From Bos javanicus (Eukaryota > Chordata > Mammalia > Artiodactyla > Bovidae), in contig NC_083871.1 in NCBI RefSeq assembly GCF_032452875.1, forward strand, positions 4,625,692 to 4,689,691: a DNA stretch of 64,000 nucleotides. Reading direction: 5' to 3'. The position numbers and the translations under genes were made by a program. This document shows, piece after piece, positions 45,376-56,062 of the stretch (position 1 is its first letter; every line of letters starts with the position of its first letter). The notes under the pieces were generated by a model, which worked only from the letters and a program-made list of their open reading frames with translations, had not been told where the DNA came from and made no database searches.

Positions 45376-45455
<80 letters not shown>
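45376..45455. repeat. (CA)n-(TA)n-(TG)n palindromic microsatellite
   Basis: A CA run (45376-45406), a TATATATAT centre (45407-45415), and a GT run (45416-45455). The CA and TG arms are mutually complementary, so the tract is a near-perfect inverted repeat with arms of about 31 bases. Confidence 0.95.
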
Positions 45456-45457
<2 letters not shown>

Positions 45458-45589
45458 ACCCATCTTGGGCTAAGCTATGTCCATCAGCCTTAAGCTCTCA
45501 AATTGAGTGTCAGATGCCCCACTTGATGACTCCAAATCAGTAGGACCCCCTCTTATTCCCTACCATAGTATCCCGTTTGGTTAATTTCT
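45456..45589. other. Unassigned DNA
   Basis: Nothing recognised between the microsatellite and the L2 relic. Confidence 0.35.
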
Positions 45590-45745
45590 TATGCTTATCG
45601 CAATCTATAGTCATTTTCTTACATTTTCAATTATGTTGTTCACACTTTGCAAGTTACATAAAGGCAAAGACCTTCTTATCCATTTTGTGTATCAAACCTA
45701 AAGCCTGATGCACAGGTTGTGCACAATAATGCTTTTTGAAAAAAA
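45590..45745 (+). mobile_element. L2 LINE 3' relic
   Basis: 'cttatcgcaatctatagtc', 'aagttacataaaggcaaagacc', 'taaagcctgatgcacaggttgtgcac' and 'aataatgctttttgaa' follow the sense L2 3' end. Confidence 0.6.
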
Positions 45746-46416
45746 TAAAAATATTGTCTTTCTTCATCCAGGTTTTGCTCCCCAAATCCTCTAACAAATT
45801 ATAGGCAGAGTTATTATTTAAGGAACATATTGATCATGTTGCCATTCTTCTTATTGCTTTTGATACTATATGTTGGGTTTTCCATCTGTCAAAAACATTG
45901 CAACTAACAGTAAATGGAACTTCACCAAAGACATTTTCCTGCCCTCTACATCTTAGCTAAATTAGAACCCTCCTCCTTTCCCCACCCACTGCATGGCACT
46001 TTGAGTTGCCTCTCCAAAGTAATGATCTGAGGTGTCAGTCTACAATGACTCTGCCCTTCTCATTCTGTCCTTCTCATTCACTGAGGGAAAGGACTATAAT
46101 AAGCTTGGCCATCACCAGTTTCACTGCAACAAACTCCATGCCAGCATGTTGGTACCAATGGATGATAGCTGGAAATGAATTTAAGACATTTTAATAGAAC
46201 ATCAGATAGGTATTTTTCCCTCTGGAGTTAAATATTCATTTTTTTAATTTAAATATTCATTTTTAAAGATACCTGACTATATGGACACCAAATATTTGCT
46301 GCACTCTGGAACAAATTCCACCTGCTACTATCAAGTAGTTTTTCAGGTCAAATTATTCACTTTTTCTTTTTATGATTTTTTCTCAATCAAGTTACTGATT
46401 TTTTAATTGTGTTTTC
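45746..46416. other. Unassigned DNA
   Basis: No gene. A short direct duplication of 'taaatattcattttt' lies near 46229-46264. Confidence 0.4.
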
Positions 46417-46620
46417 TTATCAAGGTATAGTTAATTTACAATGTTCTATTAGTTTTAAGTGTACAGCAGAGTGATTCATTTATATATAAATATATATGTA
46501 TATATATATTCATTTTCACATCTTTTCCATTACATGTTATTCCAAAATATTGAGTTTAGTTTCCTATGTTATACATTAGGTCCTTGTTGTTTACCTATCA
46601 TGTATAGTAGTGTGTATTTA
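46417..46620 (-). mobile_element. L1 3' end, part 1
   Basis: 'tatcaaggtatagttaatttac', 'gtacagcagagtgattcat', an AT microsatellite (about 46479-46509), and 'tacattaggtccttgttgttt'. It continues after the Bov-tA at 46817. Confidence 0.82.
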
Positions 46621-46816
46621 GGGGCTTCCCAGGTGGCTCAGTGGTAAAGAATTCACCTACAAGTGCAGAAGACACAGGAGATGCAAGGAAGACCCCCTGG
46701 AGAAGGAAATGGCAACCCACTGCAGTATTCATGTCTGGAAAATCCCATGAACAGGAGCCTGTCGGGCTACAGTCCGTGGAGTTGCAGAGTGGTACACAAC
46801 TTACTGACTTAGCACA
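46621..46816 (+). mobile_element. Bov-tA SINE nested in L1 3' end
   Basis: Head 'ggggcttcccaggtggctcag' to tail 'ttactgacttagcacac'. The segment holding the B box is deleted ('ggagatgcaaggaagacccc'), so pol III transcription from it is unlikely. Confidence 0.93.
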
Positions 46817-46935
46817 CAGTGTATATGTTAATCCCAAACTCTTAATTTACCTTTGCCTCCCTACCTGCTCCACTATCTCCTTTGATAACCATAGTTTGTT
46901 TTATATGTCTTCAAATTATTTACTTTCGATATTTC
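46817..46935 (-). mobile_element. L1 3' end, part 2
   Basis: 'gtgtatatgttaatcccaaactc' and 'gataaccatagtttgttttat' continue the L1 interrupted at 46620. The flanks 'agtgtgtattta' and 'agtgtatatgtta' are a likely TSD. Confidence 0.78.
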
Positions 46936-46990
46936 TTTTGAGTAATATCTGTGGGTCTCCTCCTGAGAAAATTCTCATAATGAGAAACAC

Positions 46991-47132
46991 TATAATTTCT
47001 ATTATACTAAGAATTCTACTAAGAATCTACTAAGATTATAAGAATACTAATTCTAATACTAATACTTTCTAATACTAATACTAATTCTAAGAATACTAAG
47101 TATTCTACTAAGAATCATTTATAATTTCTATT
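46991..47132. repeat. Degenerate AATACTAA/CTAAGAAT minisatellite
   Basis: Irregular repeats of ctaagaat, actaat and tctaatact fill 47003-47118. The 13-mer tataatttctatt is directly repeated at both edges (46991-47003 and 47120-47132). Confidence 0.85.
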
Positions 47133-47149
47133 GTTTACAAATGCTTCCA

Positions 47150-47270
47150 AGTATTGTACTTTATAAATGCATTTTCTCTCTCTGTTCCTACATTTACTCT
47201 CTTGGGTAGGTATAACCTCTATTTTAGAAATGAGGAATTTGATTCTTAAATTGAAGCAAACTGGGATTGG
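47150..47270 (-). mobile_element. MIR SINE relic
   Basis: 'tataaatgcattttctctc', 'gggtaggtataacctctattttagaaatgagg' follow the antisense MIR core. Confidence 0.5.
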
Positions 47271-47598
47271 GAACCATGTAGGTGTGACTTAATTTCTAAG
47301 TGTTGTTCTATCTCTTTACAATTTCTGGGATTAGACTAGGTAGTTAGAAAAGCAAGTTCCTTGAAAGTTGTAAACCACCACAGATGGATGGAAATATGTT
47401 ACAGTTAACCATCTTTCTCTGTTTGCTCACATCCAGGTTTATTTTACACAGCTTCCCTGTCCTTGTTATCCTCCATGGGTAAATTTAAAGGAAGTTGGGT
47501 CTGAAGATGGTACCTTTATTTTGGAAATGTGGTGTACCCAGGGGTCTCTACACCAAGTCTGCACATGGGCTGGAAACATCCTCCCATTCCAGAAGCCT
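47271..47598. other. Unassigned DNA
   Basis: No feature recognised. Confidence 0.35.
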
Positions 47599-47613
47599 CA
47601 CAGACCCCTTTGT
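47599..47613. repeat. Bov-tA target-site duplication, left
   Basis: cacagacccctttgt matches 47823-47837 (cacagatccctttgt) at 14 of 15 positions. Confidence 0.85.
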
Positions 47614-47822
47614 GGCAGTGGTGGTTTAGTTGCCAAGTCATGTCCAACTCTTGCAACTCCATGGACAGCCCGCTAGGCTCCTCTGTCCATGGGATTCTCC
47701 AGGCAAGATTACTGCAGTAGGTTGCCATTTCCTTCTCCAGGGGATCTTCCCAACCCAAGAATCGAACCCAGGTCTCCTGCATTGCAGGCAGATGATTTAC
47801 TGGCTGAGCTATGAAGAAAGCC
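47614..47822 (-). mobile_element. Bov-tA SINE with 15-bp TSD
   Basis: Complete antisense copy from 'ggcagtggtggtttagttgcc' to 'gagctatgaagaaagcc'. The antisense B box 'gaatcgaacccagg' is near 47760. Both ends are set by the TSD. Confidence 0.96.
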
Positions 47823-47837
47823 CACAGATCCCTTTGT

Positions 47838-48046
47838 ATAGGAGATAAAATGAAAGACCCAAGAGGGCATGACAGATTGACCCCAAGTGTATAAATTTGT
47901 TATGTGGACAGTCTATGGCTATGGAAGAACATATTTAAAAGCCAGGTAGCAAATGTCTACTCGCCAATGTAATCCCATTTGCAGGGTGAATAAAGAGGAT
48001 CCTTTGGAACTGTTGGCAAAGGTCAGTGAACTGCAGCTCCATGAGA
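47838..48046. other. Unassigned DNA
   Basis: Nothing recognised between two SINEs. Confidence 0.35.
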
Positions 48047-48322
48047 TTGGAAGGCAATGGCACCCCACTCCAGTACTCTTGCCTGGAAAATCCCATAGGC
48101 GGAGGAGCCTGGTAGGCTGCAGTCCATGGGGTCACTAAGAGTCAGACACAACTGAGCAACTTCACTTTCACTTTTCACTTTCACGCATTGGAGAAGGAAA
48201 TGGCAACCCACTCCAGTATTCTTGCCTGGAGAATCCCAGGGATGGCGGAGCCTGGTAGGCTGCCGTCTATGGGGTCGCACAGAGTAGGACACGACTGAAG
48301 TGACTTAGCATTAGCATTAGCA
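48047..48322 (+). mobile_element. Bov-A2 SINE dimer
   Basis: Two Bov-A monomers joined by 'ttcactttcacttttcactttc', ending in an 'agcattagcattagca' tail. Low divergence. The frames on both strands here are SINE. Confidence 0.94.
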
Positions 48323-48725
48323 TGGTTAATCTTTGGTATCAATTTCACTGGGCCACAGGTTTCCCAGGTTAAACACTATTTCTGGGTGTGTCTGTTAGGG
48401 ATTTTCCTCATGAGATTAGCATTTGAATCAGTAGATTTTATAAAGGAGATTAACCTCCCCAATGTGGGTAGCCATTAACCCAATCTGATGAGGTCCTGAA
48501 TAGAGGGAGAGGTGGAGAAAGGGAGAATTCATCCTCCTCCAGCCTTCCTCCTGACCTGGAACATCTTCTACTCTTGGAACAGGATTTACACCATTGGCTC
48601 CCTGGTTCCCAGGCCTTCAGGTTCAGATTGGAATTACACCACTAGATTTCCTGGGTCTTTGGTTTACAGAGAGCAGATTCTGAGACTTCTCAAATTCCTT
48701 AATAGTATGGGCCAAATCTTCATCA
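48323..48725. mobile_element. Ancient mammalian interspersed repeat, family not named
   Basis: The ordered phrases 'caatttcactgggccacagg', 'tctgggtgtgtctgttaggg', 'catgagattagcatttgaatcagtaga', 'aatgtgggtagcc', 'cctgaatagag', and 'tttcctgggtctttggtttacag' match a repeat I have seen widely in mammals but cannot name. Confidence 0.5.
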
Positions 48726-48739
48726 TCAACACATGTATA

Positions 48740-48768
48740 CAGTGTGTGTGTGTGTGCATGTGCATGTA
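48740..48768. repeat. (TG)n microsatellite
   Basis: tgtgtgtgtgtgtg followed by catg units, upstream of the Bov-tA. Confidence 0.85.
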
Positions 48769-48780
48769 TAAGCTGTGCTC

Positions 48781-48991
48781 TGCTGTGCTTAGTCACTTAG
48801 TCTTGTCTGATTCTTTGCGACCCCATGAACTGTAGTCCACCAGGCTCCTCTGTCCATGGGCATTCTCCAGGCAAGAATACTAGAGTAGGTTACCATGCCC
48901 TCCTCCAGGGGATCTTCCCAATCCAGAGTTCAAACCCAGGTCTCCTGCAATGCAGGTAGATTCTTTATCATCTGGGCCACCAGGGAGGCCC
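48781..48991 (-). mobile_element. Bov-tA SINE between TG tracts
   Basis: Antisense, from 'tgctgtgcttagtcacttag' to 'gccaccagggaggccct'. (TG)n lies on both sides. Confidence 0.94.
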
Positions 48992-48998
48992 TGTACTT

Positions 48999-49078
48999 GT
49001 GTGTGTGTGTGTGTGTGTGTGTGTGATGCACATACACAATGTATATATGCAATGTGTATATACACAATGTGTATATAA
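48999..49078. repeat. (TG)n plus ACAATGTGTATAT tandem repeat
   Basis: A pure TG run (48999-49025) followed by three degenerate units of 'acaatgtgtatat' (about 49035-49075). Confidence 0.85.
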
Positions 49079-49144
49079 TTATATTTGATTTTCTTTCCAA
49101 GCATGTGAATAATTGGCTATCTCACATAAAATATAGAAACTCTT

Positions 49145-49420
49145 CATCCATCCACTCTGTCCTGTGCTCTGTGCTAGTAGCTGGAATACAGTGATGAATT
49201 TAATACAGTCTGAGCCTTTCAGGAACTCATAGTCCCAGGAAGGAGAGAGATGGGGCAAGCACAGCACCAGGATGAAATGGGCAACAGCCAGAAGAATATC
49301 AGAAGGTGCTAAAAGAATAAGGAGGTAGGATATCTGGTGCCTCACAGAAGACTTGGAGGAGGGGTTCAATAAAATAAAGTCTTAAAGAAGGAAGAACATT
49401 TAACTGTATTGAGAAGGAGG
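49145..49420 (-). mobile_element. L2 LINE 3' relic
   Basis: 'tgctctgtgctagtagctggaatacagtgatgaa', 'gagcctttcaggaactcatagtcc', 'gaaggagagagatgg' and 'gtgcctcacagaagacttggagg' follow the antisense L2 end. Confidence 0.65.
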
Positions 49421-51369
49421 GGAGCTCATCTTGGCTGAGCAGTTTATGTCTGAAGGCCTACCTGCATATAAGCATAGCTCATTCAAGGAACTTCAAATAA
49501 TTCAGAGACGGTGAAGCAGAAGAAGAGATAAAGATGGGTCAACATATGACGGCCCTTTTATTCACTTGTGTAGAATTTGTCTGCAAATCAAAGGCAAGGA
49601 AAAGATCAGAACTGATGAGCATCACAATTGGCTCCAGATTAACCTGTGTGTGGTCAACACTGACAGCTAGGAAGACTTTCCTTAGGAGGGTTCACCAGGT
49701 CTGTGACCTATGAAGCAGAAGTAATGTTAGTCCAGACTCAGTCTTGTAGGAGCCTATGAAGCAAAGACAAGGAGCCAGGGGAGTTCAGATATTGATCAAG
49801 GGATGATTGAAAGGATGGTTGATTGGAAGTTTTCAGAAGAGGAAAAAACTACAAGGAGAAATAAATTAATGAATAAAAAATGGTGATGGGAAGAAGGGGC
49901 TTGTCTTGAGAAAAAAGAAGAGTTACGGTGGGAACAAATGAATGAGTGTCAAGTCTAGGAAGTTAAGCTTTACTATTTTCTTGAAGTTGAATTTCAGATG
50001 TATATGGAATTGCAATAATTTTTTCTTGTGTTAGGATTCCATACTATTATGGTATTTAATTCCATATATTTCACATGCAATAAAGCAATAAGACAATAAG
50101 AAATGTGTTGTGTTCCTGAAATGTACGACTTCCATTATTCTGACTGGAGGCTGATTCATCTTCAAACTCTGAAATGTCATCCTGCAGCCTGAAAGCTGTT
50201 TGATAAACAGCTAGCATTTGAGGATGAATATTAAGCTAAGGTCTTGTGTGTTGCTCATATTCTTTGACAGCTTGCACAAATTTCACTTTCTGTCATGTCA
50301 TTTAACACCTGTAGGCAGTGAATTATTTGTAGATCCTAATCACCAAAGATTATCTCCCTTTTTAAGATATCCTCTATTGTTACCCATTTGAATCAATGTT
50401 AACCCCTCAAAGTAGAAAATGAATACCTGATTAATATCTGTTGCTTAATTAACATTGTTCTCATTTGTGGTGATTCTTGTTCACCATTGATCTATCAGTG
50501 AAGCATTGTTTCACTGATTTATCTCATTCCTTTCATTTTCTTTGCCATACAACTTCCAAGTTCTATTGAAAGTTCCTTGGCAGTATTTCAATAACTCTTT
50601 TCTTTTGGGTAGAAAAAGTTCCCCACCAAAAGAAGGTGGTGGATGTTTTATGCTAAAATAACATTGGAAGACTCTGGGTTAAACTCTGTTAATCAAGTAA
50701 CTTTTTAAAGTTCACTTTGAACTTCCAGAGTCATTCAAAACTATGCTTGCCAAACTTGTTTTGTTCGTTTCTTTTTCAGTGAGTTCTGGTGGGGCTAGAA
50801 TTCCCTGAGGCTATCTCCTTGAAAAATCCCAGTTCTAAATGTTATGTCTGCCCTGACCTTTTCCTCACATCTGCTGACTAGCTACCTCACTTTCAAAACA
50901 TGTTTGGTTTCTCACTGACTGTAGAAAAATGTTGATACTGTTGAGTAGGCATCCATAATTTGACACAGGCTCACTCCTATTCTACAACATTCCACTACAT
51001 ACCCTGCTGTTTGGACATGGTAGTCAGTGTTCAAAGACTCCATCTTATTTCCATAATCCTCCATTCCATTTTGTTGTTGTTGTTATTGGGAACAACTTTC
51101 TCACCTATGCATATTCAGTCTTTCATTCATGGCACAAGAAATACTTTTATTTAAGGACACAATTTCTTACCACCTTATAAAAACAGTCTAATTTTTTTTT
51201 AAGTTATGGAATATACAGTCTCTAAATGTCCCTTGTTCCTTTCCCAACATCTTCTAGAAATTCACTTTCATCACCACAAATCTCTTCTCGTTTCAGAGGC
51301 TTCCACTTTTATTCCCTCTGCCTTTTTTTTTTTTTTTAACCTCTTTGCTTCCATCATACTTGGAGCATC
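49421..51369. other. Unassigned DNA
   Basis: About 1.95 kb with no recognised gene or clear repeat. A small perfect hairpin is at 50194-50212 (agctgttt gat aaacagct). T-runs lie at 51191-51200 and 51324-51337. Confidence 0.4.
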
Positions 51370-51450
51370 ATCCTTAACTGCATTTAGTCTCACCTGAAAT
51401 ACCTCTTCTTCTAAGAGGCTCTCTTTGACCATCATCTATATAGCTTTTTA
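51370..51450 (+). mobile_element. L2 relic, part 1
   Basis: 'cacctgaaatacctcttcttctaagaggctctctttgacc' matches the sense L2 3' region and continues after the BovB. Confidence 0.6.
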
Positions 51451-51451
51451 G

Positions 51452-51800
51452 TTGTGCTGGAGAAGACTCTTGAGAGTTCCTTGGAAAACAAGGAGATCAA
51501 ACCAGTCAGTCCTAAAGGAAATCAATCCTGAATATTCATTGGAATGACTGATGTTGAAACTGAAGCTCCAATACTTTGGTCCCCTGGTGCGAAGAGGCGA
51601 CTCATTGGAAAAGACCTGATCCTGGGAAAGATTGAGGACAGGAGGTGAACAGTGTGATAGAAGATGAGATGGTTGGGTGGCATCATGAACTCAAAGGACA
51701 TGAATTTGCACAAGCTCCAGGAGATGGTGAAGGACAGGAGCCTTGCATGGTGCACTTCATGGAGTTGCAAAGAATCAGATACAACTTGGCAAGTGAATAA
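51452..51800 (+). mobile_element. Old BovB 3' fragment nested in L2
   Basis: 'tgtgctggagaagactcttgag' to 'acaacttggcaagtgaataa'. It is clearly more diverged than other copies here: 'gaggacaggaggtgaacagtg' replaces the usual 'gggggcaggaggagaagggg'. Confidence 0.9.
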
Positions 51801-51814
51801 TAAGAGTCTATATT

Positions 51815-51995
51815 GAATATTCTTTCTATCCCTCTCTCTTAAATATTTCCTTCATCTTTATTATTAACATGACATTTTATTTATTGATTTATTGTCTCTC
51901 CTACCATAATGTAAGCTCTATGAATGAAAGGACTTGGACTCTTCTGTTCGTTGTGGTTTTCTGTGATCTCTCCACCAAATATACTGTAAAATGAA
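51815..51995 (+). mobile_element. L2 relic, part 2
   Basis: 'ttatttattgatttattgtctctcc', 'ataatgtaagctctatgaatg', 'ggacttggactcttctgttcg' follow the L2 3' end in register with part 1. Confidence 0.65.
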
Positions 51996-52082
51996 AGAAT
52001 TAATTCAAGAAACTACAAATTAGAAAAAGTAGAAATTACTATACTAGACTTCCCCTATTCTCTGTTGCTTTAGAGTATAGAC

Positions 52083-52145
52083 AGGGAAGGAAACAGAGAA
52101 AGAGAAAGAGAGAGACAGAAAAAGACAGAGAGAGAGAAAGTGATA
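52083..52145. repeat. (GA)n-rich purine tract
   Basis: aaagaga, gagaga and cagaga units. Confidence 0.85.
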
Positions 52146-52263
52146 TAGATCAATAGAACTTTAGAAATTGTGATAGACATTTGATGACGTTCTTGCTTCT
52201 TGACATCTACTAAATCTATTCGAGTAATAGCACCTCGTTCCTGTTTTGCATTTGTTTCCCACT

Positions 52264-52276
52264 ATATACATTGTTG
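52264..52276. repeat. Bov-A2 target-site duplication, left
   Basis: atatacattgttg, identical to 52539-52551. Confidence 0.9.
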
Positions 52277-52538
52277 AGAGAAGGCAATGGCAACCCACTC
52301 CAGTACTCTTGCCTGGAAAATCCCATGGATGGAGGAGCCTGGTAGGCTGCAGTCCATGGGGTCGCTAAGAGTCAGATACGACTGAGTGACTTCACTTTCA
52401 CTTTCATGCATTGGAGAAGGAAATGGCAACCCACTCCAGTGTTCTTGCCTGGAGAATCCCATGGATGGAGAAGCCTGGTAGGCTGCAGTCCATGGGGTCG
52501 CACAGAGTCGGACACGACTGAAGCGACTTGGCGGCAGC
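52277..52538 (+). mobile_element. Young Bov-A2 SINE dimer with perfect 13-bp TSD
   Basis: Two Bov-A monomers ('ggcaatggcaacccactcc...gggtcgctaag' and 'ggaaatggcaacccactcc...gggtcgcacag') with a TTCACTTTCACTTTC linker and a short GGCGGCAGC tail. TSD copies 52264-52276 and 52539-52551 are identical, which implies a recent insertion. Confidence 0.97.
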
Positions 52539-52551
52539 ATATACATTGTTG

Positions 52552-53384
52552 GTGGGACTATCAATGATGGTCTGCCTCAACCAAGGCATGATATGGGGAT
52601 TGGAACCAAATCATATCAATTTGATTTCATCTCTCAAGGGATTTTTAGTCTTGAAGAGATTTTATTCCAGATATCTGGAATAAAAAATATTGTTTGATCT
52701 GATTTATCCCAGTAATGGGAACTCCTGGAATTCTGACCTACTCAATTCTCATCTTTAATTGAAATTTGCAAATTTCATAAGTTAGTTGGTATTTTATTAA
52801 TCTAACTATAGATAGTTTTTGTCACTTATTAACATGCAATCCCTTTGGTTGTTTATGTTTTGCTATCATGCATGTGTCTTTATGCATGATAGAGAACTTC
52901 AAGACTGCTAAGTGCTGTCTTCATTTCTGAAGATATTATACTCCTTTCTACCCAATGAGGTATACAACAGGCTCATAATAACTTTGTGAACAAGAATTGT
53001 TAAAAAATCACTGGTCACATATGCATTATTTATTTACATTTAAGATACAAAGAAAGAAATTCTAAGGAAAACCTCTAAATTGTTTTGATCAAAATGATAA
53101 ACCCCAAACTAAATGATTCTGAAACAATTAGTTGTTATTTATTGAAGAAGTGGTAAAATGCTTACAATATGTAAAAACAAGTAAGATTTGCATTAAATTT
53201 TTAATTCTAAGTCACAGTAAACATCACATTTCTTTCTTGATCAAAAGTTCTTAAATGGGGACATTTAATTATGGGGGGAAAACATCAAAATCATGAGATA
53301 TACATGGGTACATGATAAATTAAACTAACTAATCCAAAGATGATGTTTTCAGCACAATTCTTGCACATAGAAACTGTATAATGG
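52552..53384. other. Unassigned AT-rich DNA
   Basis: No gene or repeat recognised. Confidence 0.4.
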
Positions 53385-53545
53385 GCAAAGTAAGTAAACC
53401 CCTTGGTGTTGGTTTCCCTGGCTGCAACTATTTCCCATAATATTATCTACCTAAATAAATGATATTGTGGATTAAATGACATAAAATGCAAGTAAAGTCC
53501 TGACCAGAGGTCTAGATATGTAATAAGGAAAGTTTTATTAATAGT
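53385..53545 (+). mobile_element. MIR SINE relic
   Basis: 'gggcaaagtaagtaaaccccttgg', 'ggtttccctggctgcaac', 'attatctacctaaata', 'ggattaaatgacataaaatgcaagtaaag' follow the sense MIR. Confidence 0.6.
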
Positions 53546-54285
53546 GAATTTGTGTATACAAGGTAGATGATAGAGCAGAAGTACCATGCTCAATTTCTGA
53601 CAATTCTACAGATTAACACTTTTTTGATGGATGTGTAACATCAGTTTTTAAAATATCAATAGTTTAGATGTCAAGTACCTAGAAAGCTTTTAGTGTTCTT
53701 TAGCACATTGGAGAAATTACTCAATTTCATATTGCATTAACTTTGTTCCCCCCTCAGTGCTTCCAACTCCATTAATTTATGATGGAATTAATATTGTTCT
53801 TGGATTGTATTTTATTTGTTATGTGGTTAAAGAGGTTATGGGCATCAAAAAGTGCACAAAATAGAATATAGGGTTGTTTAACTCACCTTGTGATTCAGAT
53901 AAAAATGTATTCCATTATTCTTTAATCATTAAACATAATCATACTTTCATATAAATCCCATGATCTCAGAATGTTCCAAATTACTGTTTTAAAGTGAACA
54001 TGATATCAGAAAAGTGCATGTAGATGCCTGAAAATTTCACAATTGGTAGCCATTTTTTATGTAATTTCTACTCCAAATGTAGTCTTGAAATTCTTAAAAA
54101 TGTTTTGGGCAATTCCAAGTTGTACAGTCTTAAAAATATAAATAGATCATAAAAAAGCATACCTCAAAATTCTTATTTATTGAATTCTTTGTTGCCAAGG
54201 ATGTAGCCACAGAATTATATCTCTGCTTCTCCTTCGAATAGAAACCAATTTCTCTTATTTACATTTCAGAAGGAAGTTGAAAAGA
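53546..54285. other. Unassigned AT-rich DNA
   Basis: No feature supported. Confidence 0.4.
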
Positions 54286-54289
54286 CAAA

Positions 54290-54640
54290 AAAACAAAAAC
54301 AGGTTAAAACCAACTAAGCCCAAGAGAGCAGAAGATTTGACCAGCAATAGACCTTGAGCCCCATTATATGCTCATTATACTACATTAGCTAAATGACACG
54401 CCCATCAATGCCAGGACAGTTGCCAGTTGCCATGACAACAATGGGAAAAGACCAAACAAAGACTGAAAAGAAGTGTTGCATGAGTTCCAGGTCTAAACCA
54501 CACCCTTGTCCTCAGATAAGTCACAAATATTCATCTCACTCTTTCCAAATACCTCCCTTTTACATAGACCTTTCTATATATTTGGTGTCTCTTCCTAAAC
54601 TGGGTTAAGAAGTCGATTTATGAACTAGGTTCCCATTTCT
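54290..54640 (+). mobile_element. Possible endogenous-retrovirus LTR fragment
   Basis: 'acacgcccatcaatgccaggacagttgccagttgccatgac' followed by 'aatgggaaaagacc' and a pyrimidine-rich stretch recalls ERV1-type LTR U3 sequence. No LTR ends, TSD or internal region are visible. Confidence 0.3.
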
Positions 54641-54648
54641 CCACTCCT

Positions 54649-55389
54649 TCAGTTCACTTCAGTTTAGTCTCTCAGTCATGTCCAACTCATTGTGACCCCA
54701 TGAATCACAGCACACCAGGCCTCTCTGTCCATCACCAACTCCTGGAGTTCACCCAAACCTGTGTCCATCGAGTCAGTGATGCCATCCAACCATCTCATCC
54801 TCTGTCATCCCCTTCTCCTCCTGCCCCCCAATCCCTCCCAGCATCAGGGTCTTTTCCTATGAGTCAACTCTTCACATGAGGTGGCCAAAGTATTGGAGTT
54901 TCAGCTTCAGCATCAGTCCTTCCAATGAACACCCAGGACTAATCTCCTTTAGGATGGATTGGTTGGATCTCCTTGCAGTCCAAGGGACTCTCAAGAGTCT
55001 TCTCCAACACCACAGTTCAAAAGCATCAATTCTTCTGCATTCAGCTTTCTTTATAGTCCAACTCTCACATCCATACATGATCACTGGAAAAACCAACCTT
55101 GACTAGACAGACCTTTGTTGGAAAAGTAATGTCTCTGCTTTTGAATATGCTACCTAGGTTGATCAGAACTTTCCTTCCAAGGAGTAAGTGTCTTTTAATT
55201 TCATGGCTGCAATCACCATCTTCAGTGATTTTGGAGCCCAGAAAAATAAAGTCAGCCACTGTTTCCCCATCTATTTCCCATGACGTGATGGGACTGGATG
55301 CCATGATCTTAGTTTTCTGAAGGTTGAGCTTTAAGCCAACTTTTTCAGTCTCCTCTTTCACTTTCATCAAGAGGCTCTTTAGTTCTTCT
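54649..55389 (-). mobile_element. BovB 3' portion
   Basis: Antisense from the tail ('tcagttcacttcagtttagtc') to 'caagaggctctttagttcttct'. Antisense frame 55065-55370 covers the RT region after the catalytic box, and 54872-55096 the C-terminal block. It lies head-to-head with the near full-length copy at 55614. Confidence 0.94.
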
Positions 55390-55613
55390 TAGCCTTTGAA
55401 TAAATCTTGCACTGTTCCAGTCTCAGCATTGGTTTTGTTATTGGCTATGGTTTATATCTTATGGGAAAAAGAAGCTCCTAGCCAAGACAAGATGTCTCAG
55501 CTCAGGTTAGGACCTCAGTGTGGGTCTGGTTAACCAGTTTGGTAACAAATTTATTACACTAGTTTGATTATATTTTCTGTGGAACATTTAATTGCATATG
55601 ATTAACAATTAAC
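55390..55613. other. Unassigned spacer between BovB copies
   Basis: AT-rich, no feature recognised. Confidence 0.4.
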
Positions 55614-55617
55614 AGAA

Positions 55618-55880
55618 GCGGCCGAGAGGAGCTATCCCAAGTCCGAGGTCAGGGGAAGTGGCCGACAGGAGCTACCCCACATCTGAGGTCAGGGCGGTGG
55701 CCTATAGCAGCTGCCCCATGCCCAAGAAGTGGTGGCTGCATGGGTGCAGGAGGGCTGAGAGGAGCTACTCCATGTTCAAGGTCAGGATGGGTGACTTGTC
55801 CAAGGTAAGGAGCAGCGGCTGTGCTTTGCTGGAGCAGCCATGAAGAGATAACCCACGTCCAAGGTAAGAGAAACCCAAGT
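55618..55880 (+). promoter_or_regulatory. BovB 5' tandem repeats (likely promoter region)
   Basis: GC-rich units around 'ggccga.aggagctaccccac.tc.gaggtcaggg' recur. The 'gaggtcagg' core at 55645 and 55685 gives a 40-bp period, and later units are degenerate. It is placed as a LINE 5' UTR, and CpGs are frequent for this window. A promoter role is inferred from position only. Confidence 0.6.
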
Positions 55881-56062
55881 GAGATGGTAGGTGTTGCGAG
55901 AGAGCATCAGAGGGCAGACACACTGAAACCATAATCTCAGAAAATTTGCCAATCTTATCACATGGACCACAGCCTGATCTTACTCAATGAAACTAAACCA
56001 TGCCATGTTGGCAACCCAAGACGGATGGGTCATGGTGGAGAGGTCTGACAGAATGTGGTCCA

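Noticed and set aside
55618..55880. Free-standing minisatellite or CpG-island promoter of a host gene
   Set aside because: It directly joins BovB 5' sequence and no host gene follows. Best read as the BovB 5' UTR repeats.
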